From Botryotinia globosa (taxonomy: Eukaryota; Ascomycota; Leotiomycetes; Helotiales; Sclerotiniaceae), in the NCBI GenBank assembly GCA_014898425.1, contig RCSZ01000015.1, forward strand, positions 1,054,001 through 1,118,000: a stretch of DNA of 64,000 bases. Direction: 5' to 3'. Positions 1 to 11,866 of the stretch are shown here, in pieces. Made by a program: the position numbers and the translations under genes. Every line of letters starts with the position of its first letter. Position 1 is the first letter of the stretch. The notes under the pieces are model-generated. The model did no database searches, was not told the DNA's origin, and saw only the letters and a list, made by a program, of their open reading frames with translations.

Positions 1-217
1 TGACAGTATGGATACTATGTACAAATTAGGTGTGATGCGTAATGCGAGAACCGACGGACGCCAAGCATGCGAATTGATGTACATTGGACTTTTATACAGT
101 CCACCCTGGGGTTTCGGAATTTATCCAGTCGCCGTTCGTGAGATCGGTAAAAAGTTTGGGTGATAAGGAAGAGTGGAGGTTCAGAATACATGTATATTGA
201 GACAACAACCAAACTAA

Positions 218-898
218 TCAATCAAGGCCAACGCCAGGAATTCCACTATCCGAACCACTGCCGCCAAAAGGTCCAACATCTAAAGCTGCATCCGCTGCAA
301 TCATTTCTGCAAGAATATCGAGGACCGGCTAGTCTTTTGTCAGTCTCTTGGTTAATAAAATTGGAATGTGAGAAGCTACCTTTGGCACTGTCTTGTCGTA
401 GATGGATATTAAATCATTGGGCTGAGGATAAACTTTGAGTGCCTTGTAAAAACAAAGTGCTGCTTCTATGGGGTCGCCACCTGTGATCGAGTGTTAGATT
501 CGAGACCTGGCCTGCTTCGTGAAGATCACTCACCCTCTGAGCTTAAGCCTTCTCCTCTAGCAACTTCTGACATGAAATATGCCTCTTTCTCCTCCACGTC
601 TACGGGGAACCCATCTTCCTTGGCTTCTACAACCACTGCCTTGATAACTTCTTTTTGTCTCTCATTGTGAGCTTCCGCTTCCTCCTTCGCGACTTTTGCT
701 TGTCGTTTCGATTCTTTCTTCAATTGTTTGCGAAAGTTTGGATCGGTGCGTCTCTTATGGTCGAAATAAATTGCGTAGGCTATGATGAGAATTGTGAGCA
801 AATTTGGAAATTCTATTCGAGAATGGAAATCACCTACCGACCAATCCAGTAGCAACTGTGCCAACACTGGCAGCGACGATTGTGGAAGTCTGAACCAT
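218..898 (-). CDS. TOM20: Mitochondrial import receptor subunit Tom20
   Basis: Outer-membrane receptor of the TOM complex that recognises presequences of mitochondrial precursor proteins. Four coding exons are read on the minus strand: 898-838, 779-534, 480-380 and 328-218, giving 172 residues. The N-terminus (starting [12 protein letters not shown]) is a hydrophobic anchor of about 20 residues ending in AYAIYFD. It is followed at once by the Tom20 hallmark [16 protein letters not shown], a charged helix, and the TPR-like segment around [16 protein letters not shown]. The C-terminus is the usual short acidic/Gly tail. The start was chosen because exon 1 supplies the missing half of the membrane anchor. 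All three introns have GT-AG borders and keep the frame. Length matches fungal Tom20. Family identity is firm; exact exon borders were set by eye. Confidence 0.93.
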
Positions 899-1492
899 TT
901 CGTAGAAATTTATGCAATATTAAAGAAAGATTCGGGAAGAAAAACGAAGTAGCTTATCAGCTGTGGTCGTCTACGGTATTGATGGGGTTGATCTCAAGTC
1001 TCCAAAGCTCAGAAATGTTTCTTACGGCCAAAGCTATCGATAAATTTTGGGAATTTTAAGTCCAGCGGCTCTCGGACCAATCTAAATCCACCCACCAAAT
1101 ATTTTGAAAGGACAATCGTCGCGTCCTTGTCAGATTGATTGATTGGCACTCAGTACGGGTAGCTACTAGGTAGTTCGTCGTCATAATCCTCTCACCTAGA
1201 CATTGGCTTCACAATTCAATTGAATTATTCAATATATTTATTAATTACATGATAATTGGAAATATCTTTAATTGATTTTCTTATTTTCAAGTCCAATTGA
1301 CCATATTAGGTACAGACAAACATAGCTGGAGGTGTGCGGGAGCGCTTGCTCCTTTCGGTTACTCCTACTCTGGGATATATGTCTATGGATCAACCTGAAC
1401 CTTAAAACACGTCCCTTTCGATACATAACTTCCTCATACTCATCAACTCAACCCTCTTTTTTGGCTCTTCCTGACGCCGTAACTACATAATT
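899..1492. other. Divergent intergenic region TOM20 / EXO84
   Basis: 594 bp between two divergently transcribed genes. It must hold both 5' leaders and promoters. An AT-rich stretch lies at about 1200-1270 and pyrimidine-rich leader sequence at about 1400-1470, upstream of EXO84. No further gene was recognised. Confidence 0.5.
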
Positions 1493-3675
1493 ATGTCGGA
1501 CGAGAGGAAAGGCGTGTCTCTAAGGACTAAGAGGAAGGGTCGCCCAGCAATAAGTGCTCCCAAACAGATATCTGGTCCCATTCCACAAACCGGAGGAGAT
1601 GCTTCACGAAGTGCTGGGCAGCCATCCTTTAATGCCCCGCCCACGCAACGTCCTCAGCCTGGCGGAAAGGTATGTCAAAGTTTATCTTAAGTTCTCTTGT
1701 TAGAAAGGTCTAGTTATTTTTGGTATGGCGGCTAATAGAAGTCATAGACATCTGATCTAGTGAAACGGCGATACTCTACTCGATTTAACAATCTTCCCTC
1801 TGACTTCGACCCTTCCGCTCCTCCTCTCCCATCTGTTCCCAATTTACCAGCTCAGTATGCCCCAGCAAATGACCGTTCACGAGGTCCCTCGCCGGCGAGA
1901 GGACCTGGCTTGGTAGTAGACCAACGAGCTCTGCGCGATCCCAATTTGAGGCCAGATGTGTACGTAGCGGGACTACTAAGTGATGCATCGGAACAAGATA
2001 TTGAGGACTATCAAACCAATCTGAGGAAGATGAAGAATCGTACTTCTACGGATTTACAGCAAAATGTGTATCAAAATCGAACGCAGTTCATCAAGATTAG
2101 TAAGGAGGCAGAAAAGCTCAAAGGGGAGATGCGCGCACTCCGAAATCTGATGGCGGAGCTCAAAACCAATACCACTGCGCTAAGAACTACCTCTTCACAA
2201 GGTCCATCATCCTCGTCGACTGATTTTGACGGCTTTCCACCAGCTTTGAGCAAAAGGGACAAGCGAAGTTCTGTGGCAGACCGAACTGTCATGTGGAACT
2301 CGCAGCTTCAAGTAGGTCCACGCTTTTCAAGTATTAGTTGGTAGGAGTACTAATTTTGCTAGGCTTTATGGAAGACCATTGAGGGCTCCCAAAAGTTTCT
2401 ACCAGCGGCCCCTGGTCGTCACGTGGTTCAAAATGCCGGGCTTTGGATAGAGCTTGATAATGCTACTTGGAAATCTCGAAGAGCCATGCAGATTGTTCTG
2501 TTGAATGATCATCTTCTAGTCGCATCAAGAAAAAAGCGAAAAGTTGAGGGAGCCGATCAACGACAAGCGCCATCAAAGTTGGTGGCAGACAGATGCTGGC
2601 CACTGTTAGACATCGAAATTGTTGACCTTGCAGGGACGAGTGAAGGGACTAGTGTGCGTAATAAGTTGGCCGATGCGATCATGATTAGAGGTGTAGGTCA
2701 GGAATCTTTTACCTATCGAACGGAAAAACCAGGTGATATGGAAAAGTCCTCTCTCATGATGAACTTTCGAAAGGCAGTAGAAGAGCTTCATAAAGGCCTC
2801 CGTTCGGAACTGGAAACGAGCAACAAGGCCAAAGAAACGATTAACTACTTTGCCTCTCGTGACCCGGGATTGTTAAAGAAGACAGATTTACTTGAGACAC
2901 TTTCGGACATCAAAGATATGCTTATCGAAGTTGATGGCAAGCAGCAAAATCTGCGGTGGGTGGAAAGTCAGGTTGATGAGTTGGATATCGAAATCGCACT
3001 GCAGCATTTTGACATGGCAGTCCAACGAGTTGCAAAACTAAATTCTTTAGCCAAGGGTCTTAAAAGCAATATCGTCGCCCAGGATTTCATTAGTTTTAAA
3101 GCAGACGAAAGAGCCACCAGACTTGCAGAACTAATCACCCGTGAACTTGTTGACACACATAATGAACCGAAAAAAGTTAAACGCAATATCAGCTGGTTAA
3201 CAAGTCTTGGCTTCGAGGATCGGGCAAGAGAAGCGTATCTTGAAGCTCGGGGGGATATCATTCATAAGAGATCAAGGTATGCTTCAATAACTTTTATTTA
3301 ACCGGCTCCACTAATTTGTATAAAAGACAATGTATATTCGAAGGTAATCTTCATCAATATATCTGGGAGGTATCATTCGTGTACTTCACAATAATACGGA
3401 ATACTGTGTCAACCTTTCAAGCCTGCTTTCCACAGCCTCTTATGAGCGCATGTGTCAAATGGGCCAAAGAGCAGGTTGATGCGTTCAATGTTATTCTTGC
3501 ACGACAGCTTAGCAGCACCGATAAGAATGGTCAAGTATGGACGAATTGTATGGATCAGGCAAGAGAACATGCAAAGATGCTCTCCGAAGTCGCTTTAGAC
3601 TTTAGCAGTCTCATTGGTTCAACCCCGATAGATATTGTCAATGGTCCCAGACGCGTAGGGTTAGGCTTGGCATAA
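1493..3675 (+). CDS. EXO84: Exocyst complex component Exo84
   Basis: Subunit of the octameric exocyst that tethers post-Golgi vesicles to the plasma membrane before SNARE fusion. Exons 1493-1669, 1748-2311, 2363-3276 and 3327-3675 join in frame to 667 residues. Residues 1-90 are a basic, Pro-rich disordered region. A Vps51/Exo84-type helical segment follows from about residue 100 (DPNLRPDVYVAGLLSDAS and the coiled coil after it). A PH-like domain starts near residue 250 (GLWIELDNATWKSRRAMQIV), and the helical CATCHR-type C-terminus contains ACVKWAKEQVDAFNVILARQ. Length is typical for fungal Exo84. The last junction, which creates RQCIFEGNLHQY, is supported by the fungal consensus in this part of the protein. 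Nothing appears broken. Confidence 0.93.
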
Positions 3676-4297
3676 TACTGTATCGAATGGGCAAACTGGT
3701 ATACATATCAAAACCAACTTTAAAACTCGGCCAAAGATATCTTCACACAATGTTCAAGAAATACTATTTACGTAGATGTCTATCTACACTCCTACAGCAA
3801 TTTAGTCGTTGGATTTATGAATTTAATAAGATATTCACATCCCTTTCGCTGTTGCTAATACTTAATCTTGCTTCCGTAATTCATTGATAAATAAAGTTGA
3901 GAAAATAAAGCTAATAAATATGACATCTGCCTTGACGCATGCTCTCTTGCCTCTTCCAAATATAAATGCCAAATCCTCTCTTCATTGCGATCTTGAAATC
4001 TGCTTATTAAGCGAGGAGCTGTTCCTTTCAAATAATCTGCGCACCGCTTCTACAACCTGAAAGCCCCTCCACAAACATTTCTGTACGACGAACGCCCTGA
4101 AATCTTATGATAAAATTGCTTCTGCGATTCTCAACATAAGATACTAGTTGAAGTTGCGCGGACCGCTTCCCGAAAAGAACAACAAACTTAAATAGCCCTT
4201 TTGACGACCAACCCGCGCGCTTGTCGTCACCAAGCTCGAGCAATTCAATATCGACAACCAAATTAACAACAAACCATCAAATTTATCATACGATAGA
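3676..4297. other. Intergenic region EXO84 / PP2A
   Basis: 622 bp holding the EXO84 3' end and the leader and promoter of the phosphatase gene. It is AT-rich around 3760-3910 and CA-rich directly before the PP2A start. Short open frames here show no recognisable protein. Confidence 0.5.
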
Positions 4298-5632
4298 ATG
4301 AACACAATGGATACAGATATGGCAGATGTAGGCAGGACGGTTGAGCCCACGGGATTATCTCCAGTAGCGGAACCTGCTTCAATACCAACTCTTGATGGGT
4401 GGATTGAGAACTTGATGGCGTGCAAGCAACTGGCCGAGGTCGACGTTCAGAGGCTTTGCGATAAGGTATTATTGTTTGCGAATCTTGTCATATTCTCAGA
4501 CTGCATAGTGTGAGCAAGCTAATCAAGAACGTGTTACCAGGCACGAGAAGTATTGCAAGACGAGTCGAATGTACAGCCGGTGGTATGCTTGCCCTTTTCG
4601 TGTTGGAATTCAAAGAGCTGATCAACGATCTAGAAATGCCCTGTTACTGTCTGCGGAGATATTCATGGGCAATTCCATGATCTAATGGAGCTCTTCAGGA
4701 TTGGTGGACCAAACCCAGATACCAATTATCTATTTATGGGCATGCCTCCTATCCCTTACTGTCATTTCCTGGAATTACTGACACGTTATCATAGGTGATT
4801 ATGTTGATCGAGGTTATTACTCAGTCGAAACTGTCACTCTTTTAGTTGCTCTAAAAATAAGATACCCCCAAAGAATCACCATCCTCCGCGGTAACCACGA
4901 ATCCCGCCAGATCACTCAAGTTTATGGATTTTACGACGAGTGCCTCCGAAAATATGGAAATGCAAATGTTTGGAAGTACTTTACCGATCTCTTCGACTAC
5001 CTTCCCCTCACCGCCCTCATCGACAACCAAATCTTTTGTCTCCACGGAGGTCTTTCCCCCAGCATTGACACGTTGGACAACATCAGAGCTCTTGATCGTA
5101 TACAAGAAGTGCCACATGAAGGTCCCATGTGCGACTTGCTATGGTCGGATCCAGATGACAGATGCGGATGGGGAATATCCCCTAGAGGAGCAGGTTACAC
5201 TTTCGGACAAGACATTTCGGAGGCGTTCAACCATAATAACGGATTGACCTTAGTCGCAAGGGCTCATCAATTGGTCATGGAGGGATATAATTGGTCTCAA
5301 GATAGAAACGTAGTTACAATCTTCTCAGGTATGGTACCTTTATCTCTTTCAGCGGTGTCTGATGCTAACCATAAAATAGCCCCCAATTACTGCTACAGAT
5401 GTGGTAACCAAGCAGCAATCATGGAGATTGATGAGCACCTTAAATATACTTTGTAAGTAGCAACTTTATCCTCCTCGATCTCGCAGTCTCTAATATAATG
5501 CAGCCTACAATTTGATCCATGCCCAAGAGCTGGAGAACCAATGGTATCACGTCGTAAGTGCCCTACAAATTCAAATATCTGTTGCACCTTATACTAACTA
5601 TGGCGATAGGTACTCCCGATTACTTCCTCTAG
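4298..5632 (+). CDS. PPH21: Serine/threonine protein phosphatase 2A catalytic subunit
   Basis: Metal-dependent PPP phosphatase, the catalytic C subunit of PP2A. Seven exons (4298-4465, 4541-4582, 4634-4739, 4795-5328, 5380-5452, 5504-5553, 5610-5632) give 331 residues. Visible PPP signatures are GDIHG, GDYVDRG, GNHES, the [11 protein letters not shown] block, [12 protein letters not shown] and [12 protein letters not shown]. The C-terminus ends RRTPDYFL, the PP2A tail whose last Leu is carboxymethylated and whose Tyr is phosphorylated in the family. These features separate it from PP1, PP4 and PP6. The N-terminus carries about 24 extra residues before the conserved start. The intron inside GDYVDRG (4740-4794) has a GC donor (GCATGC). 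Without splicing it the invariant motif is lost and a stop follows, so the GC-AG call is strong. Confidence 0.96.
4740..4794 (+). other. Non-canonical GC-AG intron in PP2A gene
   Basis: 55-nt intron with donor G|GCATGC and acceptor CATAG|GTGAT. It interrupts the Gly codon of the invariant MGDYVDRG motif. No GT donor nearby restores the frame, and retention leads to a TGA directly after the acceptor. Confidence 0.88.
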
Positions 5633-6708
5633 ATATACAGATGGAGCGACTTAAGACGAAACACTTTGATATGCGACTATTGCGTTACAATGATTGGGAC
5701 AGAAGCAATGAACATTCTGTTTTCTGTATGTGAGGTTCTATGGCATCCTTTGGGAATAGCATTCTAATTGGTATTGCCTACGAATAATACATTGGTGGCC
5801 TAATCCGGAATTCATCCAACTTTTGTAGACTTGCATTAGACTACTTATTATACCAAAATGCAAAAAAGCAGTTGAGGATATTTCTTTGAAGGGGGATACC
5901 AGCGTCGTGAATATAAATTCCTATTATTGTAATTTGACATGATATACTTGCATGCCTGTTCCTTACTTGTGATCATGACTATGATAGTGAGAATATCATT
6001 ATCTTCGACGGGTTCTATTGTTTCCTTCCATAAAAGAATCAAGGAATGGCTTGCTTTGTCCAGATCTATTATACGATCAATCATTTCGTGGAGTACTCAC
6101 CATCAGGTTGAACTTGCTCGGCCATAACTTCTTTTAATAGATATCTTTAGAAAACATTGGGTGTACAAATCAATTTACCTGATTGAGTAGTACCTGGGGT
6201 ATATATGCTCAAAGATTGACTATACATATGAATCTACCTAGTTCTTTCTAGTAGTATATCCTCAAGAAATTGTTATCGTGATTGAATTATCTATCTATCC
6301 ATGAATATTGCATACTAGGGATGTCTTCACAATATTTCCATCTAGATACTGAACTGATGCTTCAGCTGTACTTAACAAAACCCCACCATCCACTACACTG
6401 ACGCCATTTCCGTCGATTTTGCCGCACTTGCCGCCTTAAGCCTTAGCTTTCGGGCTATTTACATTCCAAGGTTCATGATACATACATTGATACCAAACCA
6501 AAACCCCATCCTCGAGCCATTCTCGATTGTTGCCATTTGTTGCATAAATCTTCAGTTTTTCGCTAAGCCATCCAATCATCGACAACTGGTCTAAAGTCAG
6601 TAAATTTCCTGATGAGTCCACACTCCAAAGTTCTTCTCTATTGATACATTCACCACTTTTTGTTGACCACTTTGCGATACGAGCCATCGAGCTTTATCAA
6701 TTTCCATC
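5633..6708. other. Intergenic region PP2A / FAR1-like gene
   Basis: 1,076 bp of AT-rich spacer with the PP2A 3' end and, at its right edge, the upstream region of the FAR1-like gene. An 83-codon minus-strand frame (6436-6687) lies here but abuts the next start codon and matches nothing recognised. Confidence 0.45.
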
Positions 6709-8402
6709 ATGTCTTTACCACCTCAAGATCCTACCAGAAATTCGTATCAACAACCAAATGCACAACGTCACATATTCCCAGTTCAACAAAATCTTGGTCA
6801 ACAAAACATTGCTTACCCAAGACCACCTTCAACTGGTATTCGCGGTCCACCAATTCAGCAGCACAATTCTCCATACTCAACTCCATACGCCAATAAGCAA
6901 CCAGTTCCGCCGAGACAAAATGGCAACAATGGAGTATCTGCAGAACAACAAATTGCTCAAGGTATTTTGAGTAATGCTGCGAATGGTCAAACTCCTCAGC
7001 GACAGCCTCAGAGACAAAATGGTCCACCTCCCATGGGTGCAGCAATTCACATGGCGCCTCAGCATACCCCGCAAAATCAATCCATGACCGTCACTCATGC
7101 CGTTCACCCAACTCCCCCATCTGCCATGAATCAAAGTCGAGATTTCGCAACGCAGCAACGGCAATCACAATCCCCCGCGATGCAAGGACAAAGTCTTGGT
7201 GTTCATCGACCCCCGTCCATGAACCCCTCCCCCGCCAACTCAAACCTCGGATCTACGAGACCGCAAGATTCACCGGTAAGTTCCACTCAGGATATGTCTA
7301 TGATTGACCCTCAGCTTGCGCTTGATCAACAATTGGACCCTAACGGTTCCCTTCTTTCTCCGGCGGATGAACATGATCAAACCGAAGCTCCGGAAGTGAC
7401 TCCTGGTGAAATGTTATCTGCCCCACCAGGAGGTAGTTATCCAACTTTCGAGGCCCTTTTTGCAGCTGCGCAAGCACACGCTTTGACACATGGTTATGCG
7501 TTTGTCATTGGCAGATCTAAACGCGACAATAGAGGTCTGAAGAAAGTGTTCTTAATTTGTGATCGCGGTGGAACCAACAAGGAGAAGGTGCCCGGTGAAC
7601 AGCGACAACGTAAGACCAAATCGCGTAAATGTGGTTGTGAATTTGGAGTTTTTGGTCTCGAAAACAAAACTTCTTGGCTTCTACGAGGTCGGATTGATGG
7701 AGAGCATTTAACACACAATCATCCTCCAAGCGAAAGTCCCACCGAGCACCCGGGAGCTAGAAAATTAGATCCCAAAGCAATTGCTGCTGTAAAGGCTCTT
7801 GAGGAAAACGGTATATCACGTCCTGCCCGTTCACATATATGAATGGATTGCTAACACTATTCTCAGGTGTTTCTGTAAAAGAAACCCTTGAGATTCTCCA
7901 TCGTGACAATCCTACTATACGCTTCCTTCCTCGTGACATCTACAATGCCCGAGCCGCAATCAAACGCGACCCTACTCGTGTTGAACCCACAGCTATGGAG
8001 TCTCTTCCCACGTTCTACAAAAAGCCTCCCATGTCATTCGAAGAGAAACTCCGCGCCGAGCTTCGAACTGAGGTAGCGAATGCCCAAGCAGAAGTAGAGA
8101 AAATCAAGGCCGATTGGAAGCAAGAAGTAGAAGATTTGAAGGAACAGCTGAGGCAAAAGGATTTAGTAATTCACAAGTTTGAGCAATTCATCGATATCTG
8201 TAACGAGCGGGTAATGATTAGAAGGGACGAGTTGTCGGATCCTCCCGCCGGCGCAGAGCCAGGCGCAAACGCTATAGCAAATGCTATGGGAAATGCTATG
8301 GGAAATGCTATGGGAAATGCTATGGGAAATGCTATGGGAAATACTATGGGAAACGCTATGGGTAGTAGTATGGGTAGTAGCATGGGCAATACAATAGGCT
8401 AA
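6709..8402 (+). CDS. FAR1/WRKY-GCM1-type zinc-domain protein, probable transcription factor
   Basis: Probable DNA-binding regulator. Two exons (6709-7810, 7867-8402) give 545 residues. Residues 1-240 are Gln/Pro/Asn-rich and disordered. From about residue 245 a FAR1-type domain begins with YPTFEALFAAAQAHALTHGYA. It contains a Cys in VFLICD (about 284), the CGCEF pair (about 308) and the closing HNHPP (about 336), which is the C2H2 zinc pattern of the WRKY-GCM1 superfamily. A charged coiled coil follows at about 425-475. The C-terminus is a run of Asn-Ala-Met-Gly tetrapeptides coded by a 12-bp minisatellite. The domain comes from domesticated Mutator-like transposase DNA-binding modules in other lineages, and no transposase core is seen here. 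Target genes are unknown. Confidence 0.75.
8266..8399 (+). repeat. 12-bp coding minisatellite (Asn-Ala-Met-Gly repeats)
   Basis: Tandem copies of a 12-bp unit, AATGCTATGGGA, several identical back to back and then diverging to AGTAGTATGGGT. They encode the C-terminal (N/S)(A/S/T)MG repeats of the preceding protein. The unit is a multiple of three, so copy-number change keeps the frame. Confidence 0.9.
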
Positions 8403-9331
8403 ATTACTTCGGCCTGTACCTATTGATTAGACGAACGTACTGATGGCTGGACTACAAATGAATCTTAATGGACATGGATCACGGAACGGAATGGACTGTG
8501 GGATTAGGGACAAGGGAGTTCTACTTGCTTCAATTTTCCCAAGGCGAATATCATAGGGTTTGTGGTTCTGGGATAGGTACTAATATGGCTGTTTGGTGTC
8601 TGGAATTGGCAGGGAGGACGGATTTCTGCATGTTTTTGTGTTATGCTCTCTTATGACGGCTGGTATTCGATTTCGGTGTTCATGGTATGCTCATTCATAT
8701 ATGATTCATATATGAGATGAGACACGGATCTTCACTCGGGCGGCTGTCCTCAGCAGATGATATTTGGCACAAGGATTGAATGTAAGGGATATAAGATACA
8801 TATTGTATCGGTTATCCGTCAATGAAATTGATATAATCTAAACGATTGGTCTTCTTGATGATTTGCACGAGACTACTTGCGCGTAGATGTTATTAAAGAC
8901 AATTCCTATCATTCATGCGCATATTTGAGGCTTGAAGATTGCTTACGCGTGATTGCGGCTCAAGTCAATGAGGTGTGGTTCTGTGGGGAGGAGGAAGAAA
9001 ACGAGGATCCAGTACTTCAAGTTCGAAAAAAAAAGATCAAAATATGGAATGTGTTGAAATTGAAACCCGAGACTGAATCAATGTTATTTATTAAGCGGTG
9101 TAAAGTTTTGAAGAGTGGATTTAACTTATTCGATATTCAAAGCATTGCTCCCGGTGAGTGCCCAGTGAGCATTTACAAGAGATGCGCGGGCATTGCGAAT
9201 CCCCATTCTTCTAGTGGTGGCGTGGGCAACGCTAGTATAGCAGCGGCCGCACCATGCCCCACGATTTTGACTTCCCCTCCAAATTTTTGAAAGTTTATTG
9301 TACATTCGCGCAATATCGACATTGTATAGAA
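8403..9331. other. Intergenic region FAR1-like gene / TYW1
   Basis: 929 bp with the 3' end of the FAR1-like gene and the TYW1 promoter. A 137-codon plus frame at 8877-9290 has no ATG at its start and no recognisable protein features. No RNA gene seen. Confidence 0.45.
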
Positions 9332-11800
9332 ATGCCTTACGATAGCTGGATTTCGAGGCCGATTTGGTCTTATGAGATCGATGGTAAGTGATTCGCTTTC
9401 CTATGTGCATTGAAAAAATACTAATACTTCTACAATGTAGATATCGTCGTATTATGGCATCTTTATCGCATTCCGATAATTCTTACGACGGCCATGATCC
9501 TCATACTCATCAGGATAACCCTTCGTCCGCGAACAGTGAGGGAGAAATTATCTGCATCGCCTTTGCCCTCATCGCCGGTTCTACCTGCGGTGAAAGAAAA
9601 GATATCACCACCTGTGATTGACGAGAAGAAAGCCAATGGCATCAAAGCCCCACGAAGAATAGTTGGAGGCATTAAAAAACGCAAATCTTCCGAGGAAAAC
9701 CTGCAAACTAGCCCCGAAAAGATTCAACCACTCGTTTTCTTTTCATCATTGACTGGCACGACAGAAAAGACCGCAAATTCCTTTGTGGAGAGCATTAGAG
9801 GCGATCTCTCTGGACGTGCTATTGGGCAAAAAATTCAATTTCTCGAAGCTCAACTACTCGACCTGTCATATATTGACTACGATGACTACTTCATTAACCC
9901 ACCAAAGGGCGAATCTGGAGTTAGCTACTTTTATTTAGTCCTCATCCCCAGTTATAATATCGATACTGTGTTGGACAATTTCCTGGAACATTTACAAGAA
10001 ACACATAATGATTTTAGAATCGATACAGCGCCATTGTCGCCCTTGGTAGGGTACTCAGTGTTCGGGTTTGGGGATAGAGAGGGTTGGCCAACGGAGGAAG
10101 AAGGATTCTGTTCGCAGGCTAAGGACGTGGATAAATGGCTAGCGAAATTGACGGGAAGAAAGAGAGCGTTCCCTCTAGGAATGGGCGATGCAAAGACGGA
10201 CGCAAAGGAAAGGTTGGCGGAATGGAAGGAAGGAGTGGTAGATGTGCTGGAGCATATTGCAAAGACTGGAAGTCTAGGTGAAGGGGTTGTTGGAAGTGGA
10301 GATGCGGTAGAAAGTGATGTGGAGGATATTGAGGATGACGATGATGGGGAAGTTCTTTTTGATGAACAAAATGTTGCTTCGAGAAAAGCCAAGACGCAAA
10401 AGAAAGACGACAGTCTGAACGATTTAGAGGATATTGGAGGTGTTCTGAATAATACAGAAACCATAGACAATACTACTAGTGAAGAACCGGAAGAACTCGA
10501 GATAGACTTCACGACAGTCGGATTGAAGAAGGGGAAGGCCAAGACAGCTCCAGTTGTCGCTAAGGAAATGGTTCCAAAAACTTCACCTACATATGCAGCT
10601 TTAACAAAGCAAGGCTACTCAATTGTAGGGTCGCATTCAGGAGTCAAGATTTGTAGGTGGACGAAATCGGCTTTGCGAGGCAGAGGTTCTTGTTATAAAT
10701 ATTCATTTTATGGCATTGCATCTCATCAATGTATGGAGACTACACCATCATTGTCATGTTCTAACAAATGTGTCTTCTGCTGGAGACACGGCACCAACCC
10801 TGTTGGAACCACCTGGAGATGGAAGGTAGACCCACCAGAAATGATCTTCGATGGTGTCAAGGCTGGACACTACAAGAAAATCAAAATGATGAGAGGTGTT
10901 CCTGGTGTCCGAGCCGAACGTTTTGCGGAAGCAATGCGCATTCGCCACTGTGCTCTAAGTTTAGTCGGCGAACCAATTTTTTACCCTCACATCAACGAGT
11001 TCACGAGTATGCTCCACAAAGAACACATTTCCACCTTCCTTGTTTGCAATGCACAACATCCAGATCAACTAGCCACCCTTCAGCCTGTCACTCAACTCTA
11101 CGTTAGTATCGATGCTTCAAACAAGGATTCTCTGCGTAAAATTGACAGACCCCTCCATCGAGATTTCTGGGAACGTTTCCAGCGCTGTCTCGAAATCCTC
11201 CGCGAGCGTCGATTTGAACAGCGTACCGTATTCCGACTTACGCTTGTAAAGGGTTTCAATATCGAAGATGAAGCGGAAGGTTATGCCGATCTTGTCGAAA
11301 AAGGATTGCCTTGTTTCGTGGAAGTCAAAGGAGTCACATATTGCGGAACATCGTCTTCCGCTGGTGCAGGACTCACGATGCAAAATGTACCATTCTATGA
11401 AGAGGTCTGCGCTTTTGTCGAAGCTCTTACCGCATCCCTCCAGAAGAGAGGATTAGGGTATGGTATTGCAGCAGAACATGCTCACAGCTGTTGTATCTTG
11501 ATTGCATCTGATAGATTCAACATTGCGGGTAAATGGCATACGAGGATTGACTACAAGAAGTTTTTCGAGTGCTTGGAGAGTGGAGAGAAGTTTGGCCCAG
11601 AGGATTATGTGGGTGCCGAGACTCCAGAATGGGCAACCTGGGGACAGGGTGGATTTGATCCAAGGGATGAGAGAGTATATAGGAAAGGAAAGAATAAGGT
11701 TCCCTTGCCGGAAAGTCAAGGCATGGTTATGGGAGAGGTCCAAGATGGTGGTGAGGATAAGGTTGCTGAGAATAGCACCAAGGATGATCTTGCTTTCTAG
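9332..11800 (+). CDS. TYW1: tRNA 4-demethylwyosine synthase (radical SAM)
   Basis: Second step of wybutosine synthesis on tRNA-Phe: condensation of N1-methylguanosine-37 with pyruvate to form 4-demethylwyosine. Exons 9332-9383 and 9441-11800 give 803 residues. A hydrophobic segment at about 19-45 (LWHLYRIPIILTTAMILILI) predicts membrane anchoring, common in eukaryotic TYW1. A flavodoxin-like domain starts near 115 (FFSSLTGTTEKTA). It is joined by an acidic linker to the radical-SAM domain, whose cluster motif CSNKCVFC lies near 456-463, followed by WRHGTNPVGT. The C-terminal half keeps SLVGEPIFYP and the end block with WATWGQGGFDP. The short first exon was chosen because it joins in frame and supplies an ATG; the second exon has a later in-frame ATG at 9494, so the N-terminus is less certain than the rest. 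Confidence 0.93.
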
Positions 11801-11866
11801 GTAATGCCAAACAATAAATATTGATATCAAGAAAAACAAATCGCAAATCAATGTACCATTACTTTT

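Noticed and set aside
6436..6687. 83-codon minus-strand frame starting 21 bp from the FAR1-like start
   Set aside because: Has an ATG but no recognisable domain, would leave no room for either promoter, and lies in spacer-like sequence. Possible but not supportable.
8877..9290. 137-codon plus-strand frame
   Set aside because: No ATG at its start, composition not protein-like, and it sits in the TYW1 upstream region.
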